Assembly (NCBI RefSeq): GCF_900104685.1
Contig: NZ_LT629755.1
Coordinates: forward strand, 3,410,001-3,474,000
From: Agromyces flavus
GTDB lineage: Bacteria; Actinomycetota; Actinomycetes; Actinomycetales; Microbacteriaceae
Length of the DNA stretch: 64,000 nucleotides
Direction: 5' to 3'
In this document: positions 32,220 to 41,372 of the stretch, in pieces
Layout: every line of letters begins with the position of its first letter
Position numbering within the stretch: position 1 is the first letter of the stretch
Notes under the pieces: generated by a model
The model's input: only the letters and a program-made list of their open reading frames with translations
Told to the model about the DNA's origin: nothing
Database searches by the model: none
Made by a program: the position numbers and the translations under genes

Positions 32220-33022
32220 CCGCGCACCCCCGGAAGCCAGCGGTCGCGCAGCCCGAGCAGCACCCCGACGGACACCGCGAGGAGTAGCAGCGCGAGCGCC
32301 ACGGCCTCGTCGGGATCGGTCTGCATCGCGAGGTAGCTCGCGATCGGCAGGGTGCGGGTGACGCCCGGCAGCGAGCCCGCGAAGGTGATGGTCGCGCCGA
32401 ACTCGCCCATCGCGCGCGTGAAGCACAGCACGGCCCCGGCCGCGACACCGGGAGCGACGAGCGGGAGCGTCACGTGCCGGAACACCTGCCAGCGGGACGC
32501 GCCGAGCGTGGCGGCCGCGAGCTCGGTGCGGCGGTCCGTCGAGCGCAGGGCGCCCTCGACGGCGAAGACGAGGAACGGCAGCGAGACGAACAGCTGCGCC
32601 AGGACGACCGCGCCCGACGTGAACGGGATGGTCACGCCGAGCGCGTCGGCCAGCGGACCGCCGAGCAGTCCGCGTCGTCCGAGGAGCAGGAGGAGGGCGA
32701 TGCCGCCGATCACGGGTGGCAGCACGAGCGGCACCGTGACGGCGGCGCGCAGCAGGCGTCGCGGCAGCGTCGGCCACGTCGCCGCCCTCGCCAGCACGGC
32801 CGCGAGCGGCACGCCCAGTACGAGGCTGAGCGCCGTGGCGAGACCGGCCGTCACGACCGACAGCACGAGCGCCTCACGCACGGACTCGCGAGCGATGAGC
32901 TCGGGAAGCTGCGCCCAGGGCGCGCGCACGACCAGGGCGACGAGCGGGAGCACGAGCACCCCGAGGCCCACGACCCCCAGCGTCGCGACCGGCCACGCGA
33001 GCCGATCGGAAGAGCGGTTCAC
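32216..33022 (-). CDS. modB: Molybdate ABC transporter permease
   Basis: 268 residues, six membrane helices, and the EAA loop (ELAAATLGASRWQVFRHVTL, PLVAPGV) that contacts ModC; FTRAMGEFGATITFAG is highly typical of ModB. Start is the GTG overlapping the modA stop (GTGA), its own stop overlaps modC. Belongs to the operon regulator-modA-modB-modC. Confidence 0.95.
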   Translation of the reverse strand: MNRSSDRLAWPVATLGVVGLGVLVLPLVALVVRAPWAQLPELIARESVREALVLSVVTAGLATALSLVLGVPLAAVLARAATWPTLPRRLLRAAVTVPLVLPPVIGGIALLLLLGRRGLLGGPLADALGVTIPFTSGAVVLAQLFVSLPFLVFAVEGALRSTDRRTELAAATLGASRWQVFRHVTLPLVAPGVAAGAVLCFTRAMGEFGATITFAGSLPGVTRTLPIASYLAMQTDPDEAVALALLLLAVSVGVLLGLRDRWLPGVRG

Positions 33023-33822
33023 GGCGCGCCGAATCCCAGGCGCTCGAGCACCGCCCGGCCGTCCGCACCGGTGACGAGTGCGACGAACGCCTCGGCGGCG
33101 TCGAGTTGCGGCGCGGTCGCGAGCGCGGCGACGGGGTAGCGATTGACGACGGATGCCGCAGCCGGGACCTCGATGCCCTCGACCGCGTCGCCCGCCGCGA
33201 GCACGTCGGTGCGGTACACGAGCGCCGCGTCGACCTCGCCGAGCGACACCTTGGTCAGCACGGCCCTCACGTCGGACTCGAGCGTGTCGGGCGTCGCCAC
33301 GACGCCCTCGGCGTCGAGCAGCGTCGCCGATGCGCCGCCGCACGGGACGGACGGGTCGCACAGCGCGACCCTGAGATCGGCGCGGGCCAGGTCGTCGAGC
33401 CCCGACACCGCCGCCGGGTTCCCGGCGGGCACCACCAGCTCGAGCGTGTTGGTCGCGAACACGGTGGAGCCATCGACGAGGGCGGCGTCGACGAGCGCCT
33501 GCATGGGCGGCTCGGCCGCGGCGGCGAACACGTCGGCGGGCGCGCCCTCGACGACCTGCTGCGCGAGCGCCGCACTGCCGCCGAAGTTCAGCACGACCTC
33601 CACCGACGGGTTGCGCTCCTCGAAGCGGTCGGCGAGCGCCTCGAAGGCGTCCGTCAGGGATGCCGCGGCGAAGACGGTGAGCGTCGCGGGTGCGAGCCCG
33701 TCGGAATCCGGCGCCGCCGGCGTGGAGGGGCCACCGTCGCCGGCGGAGGGCGCGCAGCCGGCCAGCGCGAGTCCAGCGGCGGCGACGGCCGCTGCCACAG
33801 CGAGGCGCGACATCCGCCTCAC
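33019..33822 (-). CDS. modA: Molybdate-binding lipoprotein
   Basis: 267 residues, substrate-binding component of the molybdate importer. Signal with lipobox LALAGC near residue 23; mature domain TLTVFAAASLTDAFEALADR, GGSAALAQQVVEGAPADVFA and TNTLELVVPAGNP, all ModA signatures. The Ala-Ala-Ser in the first and Ser in the second are oxyanion contacts. GTG start at 33822 overlaps the upstream stop; ATG three codons later is possible. Confidence 0.95.
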   Translation of the reverse strand: MRRMSRLAVAAAVAAAGLALAGCAPSAGDGGPSTPAAPDSDGLAPATLTVFAAASLTDAFEALADRFEERNPSVEVVLNFGGSAALAQQVVEGAPADVFAAAAEPPMQALVDAALVDGSTVFATNTLELVVPAGNPAAVSGLDDLARADLRVALCDPSVPCGGASATLLDAEGVVATPDTLESDVRAVLTKVSLGEVDAALVYRTDVLAAGDAVEGIEVPAAASVVNRYPVAALATAPQLDAAEAFVALVTGADGRAVLERLGFGAP

Positions 33823-34235
33823 GGGTCGGCCCGTTGCGGCAGCTCGATCGACACGACGGTCGCCTTCGCGCTCGCGGCCGCGAGCATGCCGGGTTCGAGG
33901 CCGAGCTCGTCGGCGGCTTCGCGGCTCATGAGCGAGACGATGCGGAACGGGCCGGCACGCAGTTCGACCTGCGCCATCACCCCGTCGCGGCGGACCGCGG
34001 TGACGAGGCCGACGAAGCGGTTGCGCACCGACGCGCGGGCGAGGGGGAACGCGTCGGCGAGGGCGCCGCCCTCGGGCTGCTCGGCGAGGAGGCGTGCGAG
34101 TTCCGCGCCGTCGACGACCTGCATGCCGTTGGCTCCACGGCCGAGCTCGAGGCGGCCCTGGTCGGCCCAGCGGCGCACCGTGTCATCGCTCACGCCGAGC
34201 AGCGCGGCCGCCTCGCTGATACGGAACCGAGTCAT
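33819..34235 (-). CDS. HTH-TOBE molybdate-responsive regulator
   Basis: 138 residues: a MerR/excisionase-type helix-turn-helix at about 4-50 (FRISEAAALLGVSDDTVRRW) joined to a Mop/TOBE domain at about 70-136 (SVRNRFVGLVTAVRRDGVMA, QVEL, and SLMSREAADELGL). The TOBE domain binds molybdate or tungstate, so the protein is a ModE-like sensor, first in the mod operon and likely to autoregulate it. Its stop overlaps the modA start. Confidence 0.88.
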   Translation of the reverse strand: MTRFRISEAAALLGVSDDTVRRWADQGRLELGRGANGMQVVDGAELARLLAEQPEGGALADAFPLARASVRNRFVGLVTAVRRDGVMAQVELRAGPFRIVSLMSREAADELGLEPGMLAAASAKATVVSIELPQRADP

Positions 34236-34288
34236 GCCGCGTACCGCGACTGCGTCTCCATGACGTCATCGTAGCCGCGGATGCGGAT

Positions 34289-34972
34289 TCAGTGGGAAAC
34301 CGTCGAGGTGTCTCCATCGCGTCCGCGCAGCGCGCTCCATCGGTCGGCGGTCAGCACCATGACACGCTCATCGCCGTCGGCCGGGACCTCCTCGAAGCCG
34401 AGCCGTTCGGCGAGCACCTTCGAGGCCGAGTTGCCCCACGTCATGTGCGCCTCGCAGCGCACTGCGCCCAGCTGCTCGAAGGCGAGCTCGAGCATCGCCT
34501 CGGCCGCCTCGCGCGCGTACCCACGACCCTGCCAGTCGGGGCCGATCACCCAGCCGACGTCCACCCGGCGGTCGGCGCGTTCGAGCGAGCGCAGGTGCAG
34601 CGACGCGTCGCCGATCAGCCGGTCGTCGAGCAGCACGGCGAGTGCGAGGAAGTCGTCGAGCTGTTCCAGCCGCGTATGCCGCGTGCGATGGGCGAGGTGC
34701 ACGAACGATTCGGCGCGCGTGCGCAACGGCCACGACAGGTGCTCGACCACGCGAGGATCGGACTGGAGCGCGTACCACGCGTCGGCATCGGCCAGTCGGT
34801 GCGGCCGGAGCACGAGCCGCTCGGTGCGGATCACCGGCGAGCGGACGCCGTCGTGGATCCGCGGGCCGCGCATGAACCGCGGCCGCTGCGGAATCATCGA
34901 CCGCAGCAGGCTCGCGAAGGAGTGGCCGTCGTGATCGTCCAATTCGGGCGGTCCTTCGGTCGTGCGGCTCAT
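34289..34972 (-). CDS. GNAT-family N-acetyltransferase (RimJ/RimL-like)
   Basis: 227 residues. The RimJ/RimL-type domain spans about 45-200: VIRTERLVLRPHRLADADAW, then DVGWVIGPDWQGRGYAREAA with the Q/RxxGxG/A acetyl-CoA loop. An extra 40-residue N-terminus (DDHDGHSFASLLRSMIPQRP) is unlike the family. The acceptor may be a protein N-terminus or small amine. Divergent from moeB and likely not part of the molybdenum pathway. Confidence 0.82.
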   Translation of the reverse strand: MSRTTEGPPELDDHDGHSFASLLRSMIPQRPRFMRGPRIHDGVRSPVIRTERLVLRPHRLADADAWYALQSDPRVVEHLSWPLRTRAESFVHLAHRTRHTRLEQLDDFLALAVLLDDRLIGDASLHLRSLERADRRVDVGWVIGPDWQGRGYAREAAEAMLELAFEQLGAVRCEAHMTWGNSASKVLAERLGFEEVPADGDERVMVLTADRWSALRGRDGDTSTVSH

Positions 34973-35184
34973 GTCGACCCCTTGTGACGCTGGCGCAGTG
35001 CAGGTCGCTCGTCGGCGACCCCGTTCGGTCAGGCGCCCGGGTCCGGCTCCGCCTCGGCGATGCCGGCCCGGTGGGCCATGGAACAACGCTACGCCGGAAT
35101 GCTGAGAAAGGGTCAGGCATTGCGCAGGTATCATCGCGCACGATATGCGGCCGACGGCGGGCCGGGTGCTGCGAGAATCGAGGA

Positions 35185-36306
35185 ATGGCGGCCATCGACC
35201 CCGGCGCGCGCCGGTACGCGCGGCAGCGGGTGCTGCCCGGCTTCGGCACGGCGGGCCAGGAGCGCCTCGCGGCCGCGCACGTCGTCGTGCTGGGCGCCGG
35301 CGGGCTCGGGTCGGCCGTGATCCCTCCCCTCGCGGCATCGGGCATCGGCCGCATCACGATCGTCGACGACGACCGCGTCGAGGTGACCAACCTGCACCGC
35401 CAGACGCTGCACGCCGATGCCGACGTCGGCCGTCCGAAGGTCGATTCGGCGACGGATGCCGCGGCGCTCCTCGCTCCCGATGCCGCGCTGCTCGGACTCA
35501 TGGTCCGATTCGACGAGGGCAACGCCGACGAACTGCTCGCCGACGCCGACGTCGTGGTCGACGGCACCGACGACCTGCCCACCCTGTACGTCGCGGACGC
35601 GGCCGCGGCGCGCGCCGGCATCCCGCTGGTGTGGGGCTCTGCGGCACGATTCTTCGGCCAGGTCGGCGTCTCGTGGGAGGCGCGCGGCGTCTCGTACCGC
35701 GACCTGTTCCCCGAACCACCGGCCGACGCGGGCCTCAGCTGCGAGGTCGACGGCATCCTGCCCACGGTGTGCACGGTGACCGGGGGGCTCATGGCCGGCG
35801 AGGTGCTCAAGCTCCTCACGGGCATCGGCGAACCGCTCGTCGGCCGTGTCGCGGTGTACGACGCGCTCACAGGTCGGACGCGCGAGATCGCCTATGCCCG
35901 CGACCCCGCCCGTGCCGACGCCGGTGGTCACGGGGGAGTCGGCGCCGACGAATCCAGAACCCCGAGCCCCGAGCCGATTCACGCGCCGATCCCCGAGATC
36001 GAGGCTCCGGCGCTCGCCGTGGAACTCGCATCCGGCACGCGCCCCGTCCTCCTCGACGTTCGGGAGCCGTGGGAGGCCGACCTCGCCGCGATCCCCGGCT
36101 CGACGCTGATCCCCCTGCACGAGCTCGGGGGCCGCGCGGGCGAGCTCGACCCCGCGGCATCCGTCGTCGTGTACTGCCATCTCGGCGTGCGCTCGCGCCT
36201 GGCGGCCGAGCACCTCGCGTCGATCGGCTTCGCCCGCGTGCGCAACCTGGCGGGCGGCATCGACGCGTGGTCCCGCGACGTCGACGCGAGCGTGGAGCGC
36301 TACTGA
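35185..36306 (+). CDS. moeB: MoeB/MoeZ-like sulfur-carrier adenylyltransferase with rhodanese domain
   Basis: 373 residues. E1-like domain 1-250: VVVLGAGGLGSAVIPPLAAS for nucleotide, NLHRQTLH, DGTDDLPT and LSCEVDGILPTVCTVTGGLM; rhodanese domain about 275-370 with VYCHLGVRSRLA, whose Cys carries sulfur. It activates the C-terminal GlyGly of MoaD and then sulfurates it. Zinc CxxC pairs seen in Escherichia coli MoeB are absent, as in actinobacterial MoeZ. Start is ATG with GAGGA upstream. Stop overlaps moeA (TGATG). Confidence 0.92.
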   Translation: MAAIDPGARRYARQRVLPGFGTAGQERLAAAHVVVLGAGGLGSAVIPPLAASGIGRITIVDDDRVEVTNLHRQTLHADADVGRPKVDSATDAAALLAPDAALLGLMVRFDEGNADELLADADVVVDGTDDLPTLYVADAAAARAGIPLVWGSAARFFGQVGVSWEARGVSYRDLFPEPPADAGLSCEVDGILPTVCTVTGGLMAGEVLKLLTGIGEPLVGRVAVYDALTGRTREIAYARDPARADAGGHGGVGADESRTPSPEPIHAPIPEIEAPALAVELASGTRPVLLDVREPWEADLAAIPGSTLIPLHELGGRAGELDPAASVVVYCHLGVRSRLAAEHLASIGFARVRNLAGGIDAWSRDVDASVERY

Positions 36307-37517
36307 TGGGCGAGCGCGTCGCCGTCGACGAGCACGCGCGGTTCGTGCGGTCGCTGCTCGCGTCGCTCGGGGCACGGCCCACCGAGCGGGTGCCGCTCGA
36401 CGACGCGCTCGGGCGCATCACGGCGTCGCCGGTCGAGTCGCCCATTCCCCTGCCGCCGTTCCGCAACGCGCAGATGGACGGGTTCGCGGTGCGCGCCGCC
36501 GACGTGGCGGGCGCGTCGGCCGAGTCATCCGTCGCCCTGCCCGTCGTCGGCGAGCTCGCCGCCGCGCCGGGCACGCCCGAGCCGCTCATCGCGGGGACCG
36601 CGGTGCGGATCATGACGGGCGCGCCGGTGCCCGACGGCGCCGACGCGGTCGTCCCCGTCGAGGACACGGAGTCCGCACGGGATGGCGCGACGGTCCGGAT
36701 CCGCCGATCGCGCGCTGCCGGCGAGTACGTTCGCGAGGCCGGATCCGATCTGGCTGCCGGGGCCGACGTGCTCCCGGCGGGGATCCGGCTGGAGCCGCGG
36801 CACCTCGCGGCCGCCGCGGCATCCGGTCTCGCCGAGCTCCTCGTGCGCGAGCGTGTGCGGGTCGCGGTCGTCAGCACGGGCAGCGAACTCGTGGCGCCGG
36901 GTGAGCGGCTCGCCCCGGGCGAGATCCCCGACGCGAACGGCGTCGCGCTCGTCGCAGCGGTCCGAGCCGCCGGTGCGGTCGTGCGGCACACGGCGCGCGT
37001 GCGCGACGACGTCGAACGGCTCCGCGTCGAGCTCGATGCGGCCGTCGACGCCGGCGCCGAGCTCATCCTGACGAGCGGCGGCATCTCGCAGGGCGCCTAC
37101 GAGGTCGTCCGCGAGCTCATCGAACCGCTCGGCGCGTGGGTCGGCTCGGTCGCGATGCAGCCCGGCGGGCCGCAGGCGACCGGCGTGTACCGCGGCGTTC
37201 CGCTCATCGGCTTCCCGGGCAACCCCGTGAGCACCCAGCTGTCATTCGCGCTGTTCGTCGCCCCCTCGCTGCGGGCCATCGCGGGGCTTCCGCCCCCCCG
37301 GTCCGAGCGGCTGCCGCTCGCCGAGGCGATCACCTCCATCCCCGGACGCCGGCAGATCCTGCGCGGCCGGCGCACCCCCGACGGCACCGCCGCGCCCGTC
37401 GGCGGACCGGGATCCCACCTCGTCGCCGCGCTCGCGGCATCCGACCTGCTCATCGTCGTGCCCGAGTACGTCACGTCGCTCGACGCCGGCGATCTCGTCG
37501 ATACCGTGGACCTATGA
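36306..37517 (+). CDS. moeA: Molybdopterin molybdenumtransferase (first MoeA)
   Basis: 403 residues. Inserts molybdate into adenylylated molybdopterin. Signatures: PPFRNAQMDGFAVRAADVAG near residue 50, TGAPVPDGADAVVPVEDTE, VSTGSELVAPGE and TSGGISQGAYEVV, then GFPGNPVSTQLSF. Coupled to moeB upstream (TGATG) and to moaC-mog downstream (ATGA). A second, diverged moeA lies at 41369. Confidence 0.95.
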   Translation: MGERVAVDEHARFVRSLLASLGARPTERVPLDDALGRITASPVESPIPLPPFRNAQMDGFAVRAADVAGASAESSVALPVVGELAAAPGTPEPLIAGTAVRIMTGAPVPDGADAVVPVEDTESARDGATVRIRRSRAAGEYVREAGSDLAAGADVLPAGIRLEPRHLAAAAASGLAELLVRERVRVAVVSTGSELVAPGERLAPGEIPDANGVALVAAVRAAGAVVRHTARVRDDVERLRVELDAAVDAGAELILTSGGISQGAYEVVRELIEPLGAWVGSVAMQPGGPQATGVYRGVPLIGFPGNPVSTQLSFALFVAPSLRAIAGLPPPRSERLPLAEAITSIPGRRQILRGRRTPDGTAAPVGGPGSHLVAALAASDLLIVVPEYVTSLDAGDLVDTVDL

Positions 37518-38659
37518 GCTCGCTCACGCACCTCGACGACGACGGCCGCGCTCGCATGGTCGACGTCGGCGGCAAGCCCGTCACCCACCGCGTCGCGATC
37601 GCCGAGGGTCGACTCGACACGACGCCCGAGGTCGTCGAGCTCGTGCGCAGCGACCGGCTGAAGAAGGCCGACGTGCTGCCCACCGCCCGCATCGCCGGCA
37701 TCGCGGGCGCCAAGCGGACCAGCGAGCTCATCCCGCTCGCGCACATCGTGCCGCTCGATGCGGTGTCGATCGACTTCGGCTTCGAGGACGCGGCGGTCAC
37801 GATCCGCGCGACGGCGTCGACCACCGCGAAGACCGGCATCGAGATGGAGGCGCTCACGGCCGTCGCGATCGCCGGACTCACCCTGCACGACATGGTCAAG
37901 GCCGTCGACCCGGCGGCTCGGCTCGGGGGGATCCGCCTCGTCGAGAAGCGCGGCGGCAAGCGCGGCGTGTGGCGGGCCGATGACGCGGCGCCGGGTGCGG
38001 CCGAGAACGAGTCCGACGAAGCGCCGACCGATGCCGCGCCGTCGCGCCGCGCCATCGTGCTCGTCGCCTCCACTCGCGCCGCCGCGGGCACCGCGGCCGA
38101 CGAGACCGGTCCCGTGATCGCCCGCTGGCTCGCCGGGCACGGCCTCGACGTCGACGCGCCCCGCGTGGTCGCCGACGCCGAGATCGCCGAGGCGCTGCGC
38201 ACCGCGGTCGCCGAGCGGCCCGCCGTGATCCTCACCACGGGTGGCACGGGCGTGAACCCCCACGACCGCACGCCCGAGGCCACGCGCGCCGTGCTCGACC
38301 AGGAGCTTCCCGGGGTCGCCGAGGCGATCCGCGCCGACGGTCGCGCCGCGACGCCGACCGCGGCGGTGAGCCGCGCGCTCGCCGGGCTCGCGGGTCGCAC
38401 GATCATCGTCAACCTGCCGGGTTCGCGCGGCGGCGTCGCCGACGGGCTCGCGGTGCTCGACGGGCTGCTCCCGCACCTGCTCGACCAGGTCGCGGGCGGC
38501 GACCACGCCCCGCGCGGCGGGAGGCACCCGCGAGCGGATGCCGCGGTCGAGCCCGGGCATGAGGCGCACGGCGCGTCCAGGCCGGGACCGGCCGCCGAGC
38601 GCGAGACGGGGCACGGCGAGGCGGACCGGCTCGAGCACGGGGGTGCCCCGCATGCCTGA
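37514..38659 (+). CDS. moaC-mog: MoaC-Mog fusion (cyclic pyranopterin monophosphate synthase + molybdopterin adenylyltransferase)
   Basis: 381 residues combining two steps. Residues 1-158 are MoaC (ARMVDVGGKPVTHRVAIAEG, GIAGAKRTSELIPLAHI, KTGIEMEALTAVA), making cPMP with MoaA. Residues about 175-335 are the MoaB/Mog domain (VLVASTRAAAGTAADETGPV, ILTTGGTGVNPHDRTPEAT, NLPGSRGG), adenylylating molybdopterin. A His/Gly-rich tail of about 45 residues has no assignment. This fusion is known in Actinobacteria. It overlaps moeA by four bases and moaE by eight. Confidence 0.93.
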   Translation: MSSLTHLDDDGRARMVDVGGKPVTHRVAIAEGRLDTTPEVVELVRSDRLKKADVLPTARIAGIAGAKRTSELIPLAHIVPLDAVSIDFGFEDAAVTIRATASTTAKTGIEMEALTAVAIAGLTLHDMVKAVDPAARLGGIRLVEKRGGKRGVWRADDAAPGAAENESDEAPTDAAPSRRAIVLVASTRAAAGTAADETGPVIARWLAGHGLDVDAPRVVADAEIAEALRTAVAERPAVILTTGGTGVNPHDRTPEATRAVLDQELPGVAEAIRADGRAATPTAAVSRALAGLAGRTIIVNLPGSRGGVADGLAVLDGLLPHLLDQVAGGDHAPRGGRHPRADAAVEPGHEAHGASRPGPAAERETGHGEADRLEHGGAPHA

Positions 38660-39071
38660 GCCCGAGGTCCTCGCCGTCGTCACGAACGAGGTGCTCGACC
38701 GCGCGGCCATCGAAGCGTTCGTCCGGTCGCCACAGGATGGCGCGCTCGTCACGTTCGAGGGCGTGATCCGCGACCACGATCACGGCGAGGCCGTCACGGC
38801 GCTCGACTACGAGGCCCACCCCGACGCCGAGCGGTTCCTGCGCGAGACCTGTGCCGAGGTCGCCCGCGAGACCGGGCTGCGGGTGGCGGCCGCGCACCGC
38901 GTCGGCGCGCTGACCATCGGGGATGTCGCGCTCGTGGCATCCGTCGCCGCCCCGCACCGGGCCGAGGCGTTCGCGGCGTGCGCGCTGCTCGTCGATCGCA
39001 TCAAGGAGCGCACGCCGATCTGGAAGCGGCAGCACCTCGCCGGCGGCACCACGGAGTGGGTCAACCTCTGA
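38652..39071 (+). CDS. moaE: Molybdopterin synthase large subunit
   Basis: 139 residues. With MoaD it makes the dithiolene of molybdopterin. Motifs: ALVTFEGVIRDHDHG, LDYEAHPDAERF, AAHRVGALTIGDVALVASVA, and the catalytic KERTPIWKRQ near the end. Start ATG lies within the last eight bases of moaC-mog. Last gene of the + strand operon; convergent with moaD. Confidence 0.95.
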   Translation: MPEPEVLAVVTNEVLDRAAIEAFVRSPQDGALVTFEGVIRDHDHGEAVTALDYEAHPDAERFLRETCAEVARETGLRVAAAHRVGALTIGDVALVASVAAPHRAEAFAACALLVDRIKERTPIWKRQHLAGGTTEWVNL

Positions 39072-39096
39072 TCCCGGGTCGACCGCCCGCTCCCGG

Positions 39097-39375
39097 TCAG
39101 CCGCCGGCGAAGGGCGGCAGCACGTCGACCTGCGCACCGAGCGGCGCGGCCGGATCGCGACGCACGACGCCGTCGACCAGGAACGACCCGTTCGCGACGA
39201 CGCGCGACATCGCCGGCCCGTAGCGCGCGACGAGCAGGTCGCGCAGCGCGCCGACGGTCGCGGCATCCGGGTCGGCCACAACGATCCGTTCCTCCTCGAC
39301 GCCCGCGGCCTCCGCCGCCGCGGCGAAGTACCGCACGAGCACCGTCGTGGTCGTCGTCGTCGCGGTGTCAGCCAC
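39097..39375 (-). CDS. moaD: Molybdopterin synthase sulfur carrier subunit
   Basis: 92 residues, ubiquitin-like, ending in PPFAGG; the GlyGly terminus is thiocarboxylated by Moe[21 protein letters not shown] is the typical first half. GTG start overlaps the moaA stop by eight bases, so moaA-moaD are coupled. A run of Thr codons (TATTTTTTV) at the N-terminus is a minor oddity. Confidence 0.92.
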   Translation of the reverse strand: MADTATTTTTTVLVRYFAAAAEAAGVEEERIVVADPDAATVGALRDLLVARYGPAMSRVVANGSFLVDGVVRRDPAAPLGAQVDVLPPFAGG

Positions 39376-40435
39376 CGATGCCTCCCATGGTCCGGACCGG
39401 TCGCACGAAGTCGAGGTCGTCGATGCCGTGCCCGGCCTTCTTGCCCCACATCGCCGCGCGCCACCGGTCGGCGAGCTCGGCATCCGACGCGCCCGAGCGG
39501 AGCATCGCACGCAGGTCGGTCTCGTCGTCGCCGAACAGGCACGAGCGCACCGAACCCTCGGCCGTGAGGCGGGTGCGATCGCACGCGCCGCAGAACGGGC
39601 GCGTGACCGATGCGATGATGCCGACCGTGTCGGGTCCGCCGTCGACGAGCCACTCCTCGGCGGGAGCCGCCGGATCCTCGCGGCCGACCGGTTCGAGTGC
39701 GAATCGTGCGCCGAGCTCGGCGAGCAGTTCGGCTGCATCGACCATGTTGTCGCGCCGCCAGGCTTCGTCTGCGTCGAGCGGCATCTGCTCGATGAAGCGA
39801 AGCCGGCAGCCGTGCTCGATCGCCCACGCGAGGAGCGCCGGTGCGTCGTGGAGCGTCTCGCGCATGAGCACGGCGTTGATCTTGACGGGGCCGAGGCCGG
39901 CGCGGAGCGCACCTGCGATGCCGGCGAGCACCGCGGGAAGGCGGTCGCGACGAGTGAGGCGGGTGAAGTGCTCGCGGTCGAGCGTGTCGAGCGAGACGTT
40001 CACGCGAGTGAGCCCGGCCTCGCGCAGCCCCTCAGCCCGGCGGTCGAGGCCGATGCCGTTCGTCGTCACCGACAGCTGCGTACCGGGTGCCGCACGCGCG
40101 GACTGCCGCACGATCTCGACGAGGTCGGGACGCGTCAGCGGCTCGCCGCCCGTGAAGCGGACCTCGCGGATCCCGAGGTCGCGGACCCCGATGCCCACGA
40201 GCCGGGCGATCTCGCCCGGCGAGAGCAATTCGTCGCGCGGGATGACGGGCAGGCCCTCGGCCGGCATGCAATAGGTGCAGCGCAGCGAGCAGGCCGACGT
40301 GATCGAGATGCGCAGGTCGTGCGCGACGCGACCGAAGCGGTCGACGAGCCCGGGCACGTCGGGACGTCCGTCGACCGACGGCGCCTCGGAGGGCGACCGC
40401 CGCACGGACGGCATCCCGAGCGCGAGCGTGCTCAT
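39368..40435 (-). CDS. moaA: GTP 3',8-cyclase (radical SAM)
   Basis: 355 residues. First step of molybdenum cofactor synthesis from GTP. N-terminal radical SAM cluster CSLRCTYC (Cys49, 53, 56), [11 protein letters not shown], and the second cluster motif CGACDRTRL with a later Cys in SVRSCLFG; ends GGIGG, the double-glycine tail needed for activity. Start ATG has TAGGGT exactly six bases upstream, so leaderless. Product goes to the MoaC half of the fusion. Confidence 0.97.
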   Translation of the reverse strand: MSTLALGMPSVRRSPSEAPSVDGRPDVPGLVDRFGRVAHDLRISITSACSLRCTYCMPAEGLPVIPRDELLSPGEIARLVGIGVRDLGIREVRFTGGEPLTRPDLVEIVRQSARAAPGTQLSVTTNGIGLDRRAEGLREAGLTRVNVSLDTLDREHFTRLTRRDRLPAVLAGIAGALRAGLGPVKINAVLMRETLHDAPALLAWAIEHGCRLRFIEQMPLDADEAWRRDNMVDAAELLAELGARFALEPVGREDPAAPAEEWLVDGGPDTVGIIASVTRPFCGACDRTRLTAEGSVRSCLFGDDETDLRAMLRSGASDAELADRWRAAMWGKKAGHGIDDLDFVRPVRTMGGIGG

Positions 40436-40441
40436 GTCCCC

Positions 40442-40447
40442 ACCCTA
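40442..40447 (-). promoter_or_regulatory. Leaderless -10 element of moaA-moaD (TAGGGT)
   Basis: TAGGGT on the minus strand, six bases GGGGAC, then ATG. Confidence 0.7.
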
Positions 40448-40484
40448 AGCGCCCGCGCCGTGCTCGCGACCCCCGTCGCACGTG

Positions 40485-40760
40485 TCACAGTGCCGTACCG
40501 CCGCCGCCCCCTCCGCGCTGTTCGGCGAGTGCGCCGAGCCGATCCGCGAGCGACTCCACGTCGTCGGGCCGGCCCGACCCGACCGCGAGTCCGAGCAGGA
40601 ACGTCGTGACGGGCGCCGCGGGGCGTGCCACGCCGTGTGCGGCGCGACGCGCGAGCTCGAGCAGCGTCCCGATCGGCACGTCGGCCGGGTCGAGGCCCAG
40701 GAGCGGAGCGGCCTCGGCGACCCACTCATCGAGCACCTCGGGGTGCTGGGATTCGTTCAT
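40485..40760 (-). CDS. Internal-start DUF6457 product
   Basis: In-frame ATG inside mobA, with AGGAGG (40768-40773) seven bases upstream, gives a 91-residue stand-alone DUF6457 protein starting MNESQHPEV. A perfect Shine-Dalgarno at this spacing is rare in the window. Probably both the fusion and the free domain are made; this is inference. Confidence 0.5.
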   Translation of the reverse strand: MNESQHPEVLDEWVAEAAPLLGLDPADVPIGTLLELARRAAHGVARPAAPVTTFLLGLAVGSGRPDDVESLADRLGALAEQRGGGGGGTAL

Positions 40761-41372
40761 CGTGGTTCCTCCTGTCGTGTGGCGAGCCTCGGCGAGGTCG
40801 CTCCACGTGTCGATATCGCGGGTCGTCCCGTCGTCGGTGACGAGGGTCAGGTGCACGGATGCCGCGAGCCGCCGCATCGCCGTGCCATGCAGCCTCGCGG
40901 GGTCTCCGTCGGGTTCCGTCAGCTCATCGAACGCACGCGCGAGCGCCGCACGCGCGTACACCGCGGTCAGCCACTGGGACCGTCCCGACCGGTCGATGAG
41001 GCACACGCCGTCGGCCGCGGGCGCGTCGGCCCGCCCGGCGAGGAGCAGCGCGACCGCCGCCTCGGCGTCCGGGAGGTCCGACGCGAGGACGACGACGTCG
41101 GCTCTGTGGTCGGCGCCGTCGAGGGCCGCGATGCCCGCGGCCAGGCCCGCCACGGGGCCGCCGAACGGCGGCTCCTCACGCACCACGAGGCATCCGGGCG
41201 CCTCGAGCTCGGGCGGGCCGACGACGACGATGCGCTCGCATCCCGCCCTGCGCGCGGCCGCGATCGCGGTGTCGAGCAGGCGCCGGCCGCCGACGACGAG
41301 GTCGGGCTTGCTCGCACCGCCGAGCCGCTCGGCGCGCCCGCCGGCGAGGATCACGGCGTTCAGCCGCGTCAT
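40485..41372 (-). CDS. mobA: MobA-like nucleotidyltransferase fused to DUF6457
   Basis: 295 residues. Residues 1-200 are a MobA-type NTP transferase (AVILAGGRAERLGGASKPDL, VVVLASDLPDAEAAV) that attaches GMP or CMP to molybdenum cofactor; residues about 205-295 are DUF6457 (HPEVLDEWVAEAAPLLGL, DPADVPIGTLLELAR). DUF6457 proteins are frequent next to Moco genes, so a helper role is likely. Stop codon is absent between the parts, but a strong internal ribosome site is present. Its ATG overlaps the second moeA stop (ATGA). Confidence 0.85.
   Translation of the reverse strand: MTRLNAVILAGGRAERLGGASKPDLVVGGRRLLDTAIAAARRAGCERIVVVGPPELEAPGCLVVREEPPFGGPVAGLAAGIAALDGADHRADVVVLASDLPDAEAAVALLLAGRADAPAADGVCLIDRSGRSQWLTAVYARAALARAFDELTEPDGDPARLHGTAMRRLAASVHLTLVTDDGTTRDIDTWSDLAEARHTTGGTTMNESQHPEVLDEWVAEAAPLLGLDPADVPIGTLLELARRAAHGVARPAAPVTTFLLGLAVGSGRPDDVESLADRLGALAEQRGGGGGGTAL

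Noticed and set aside
38652..40435. Molybdenum cofactor riboswitch before moaA
   Set aside because: moaA has a TAGGGT hexamer six bases before its ATG, leaving no room for a leader RNA.
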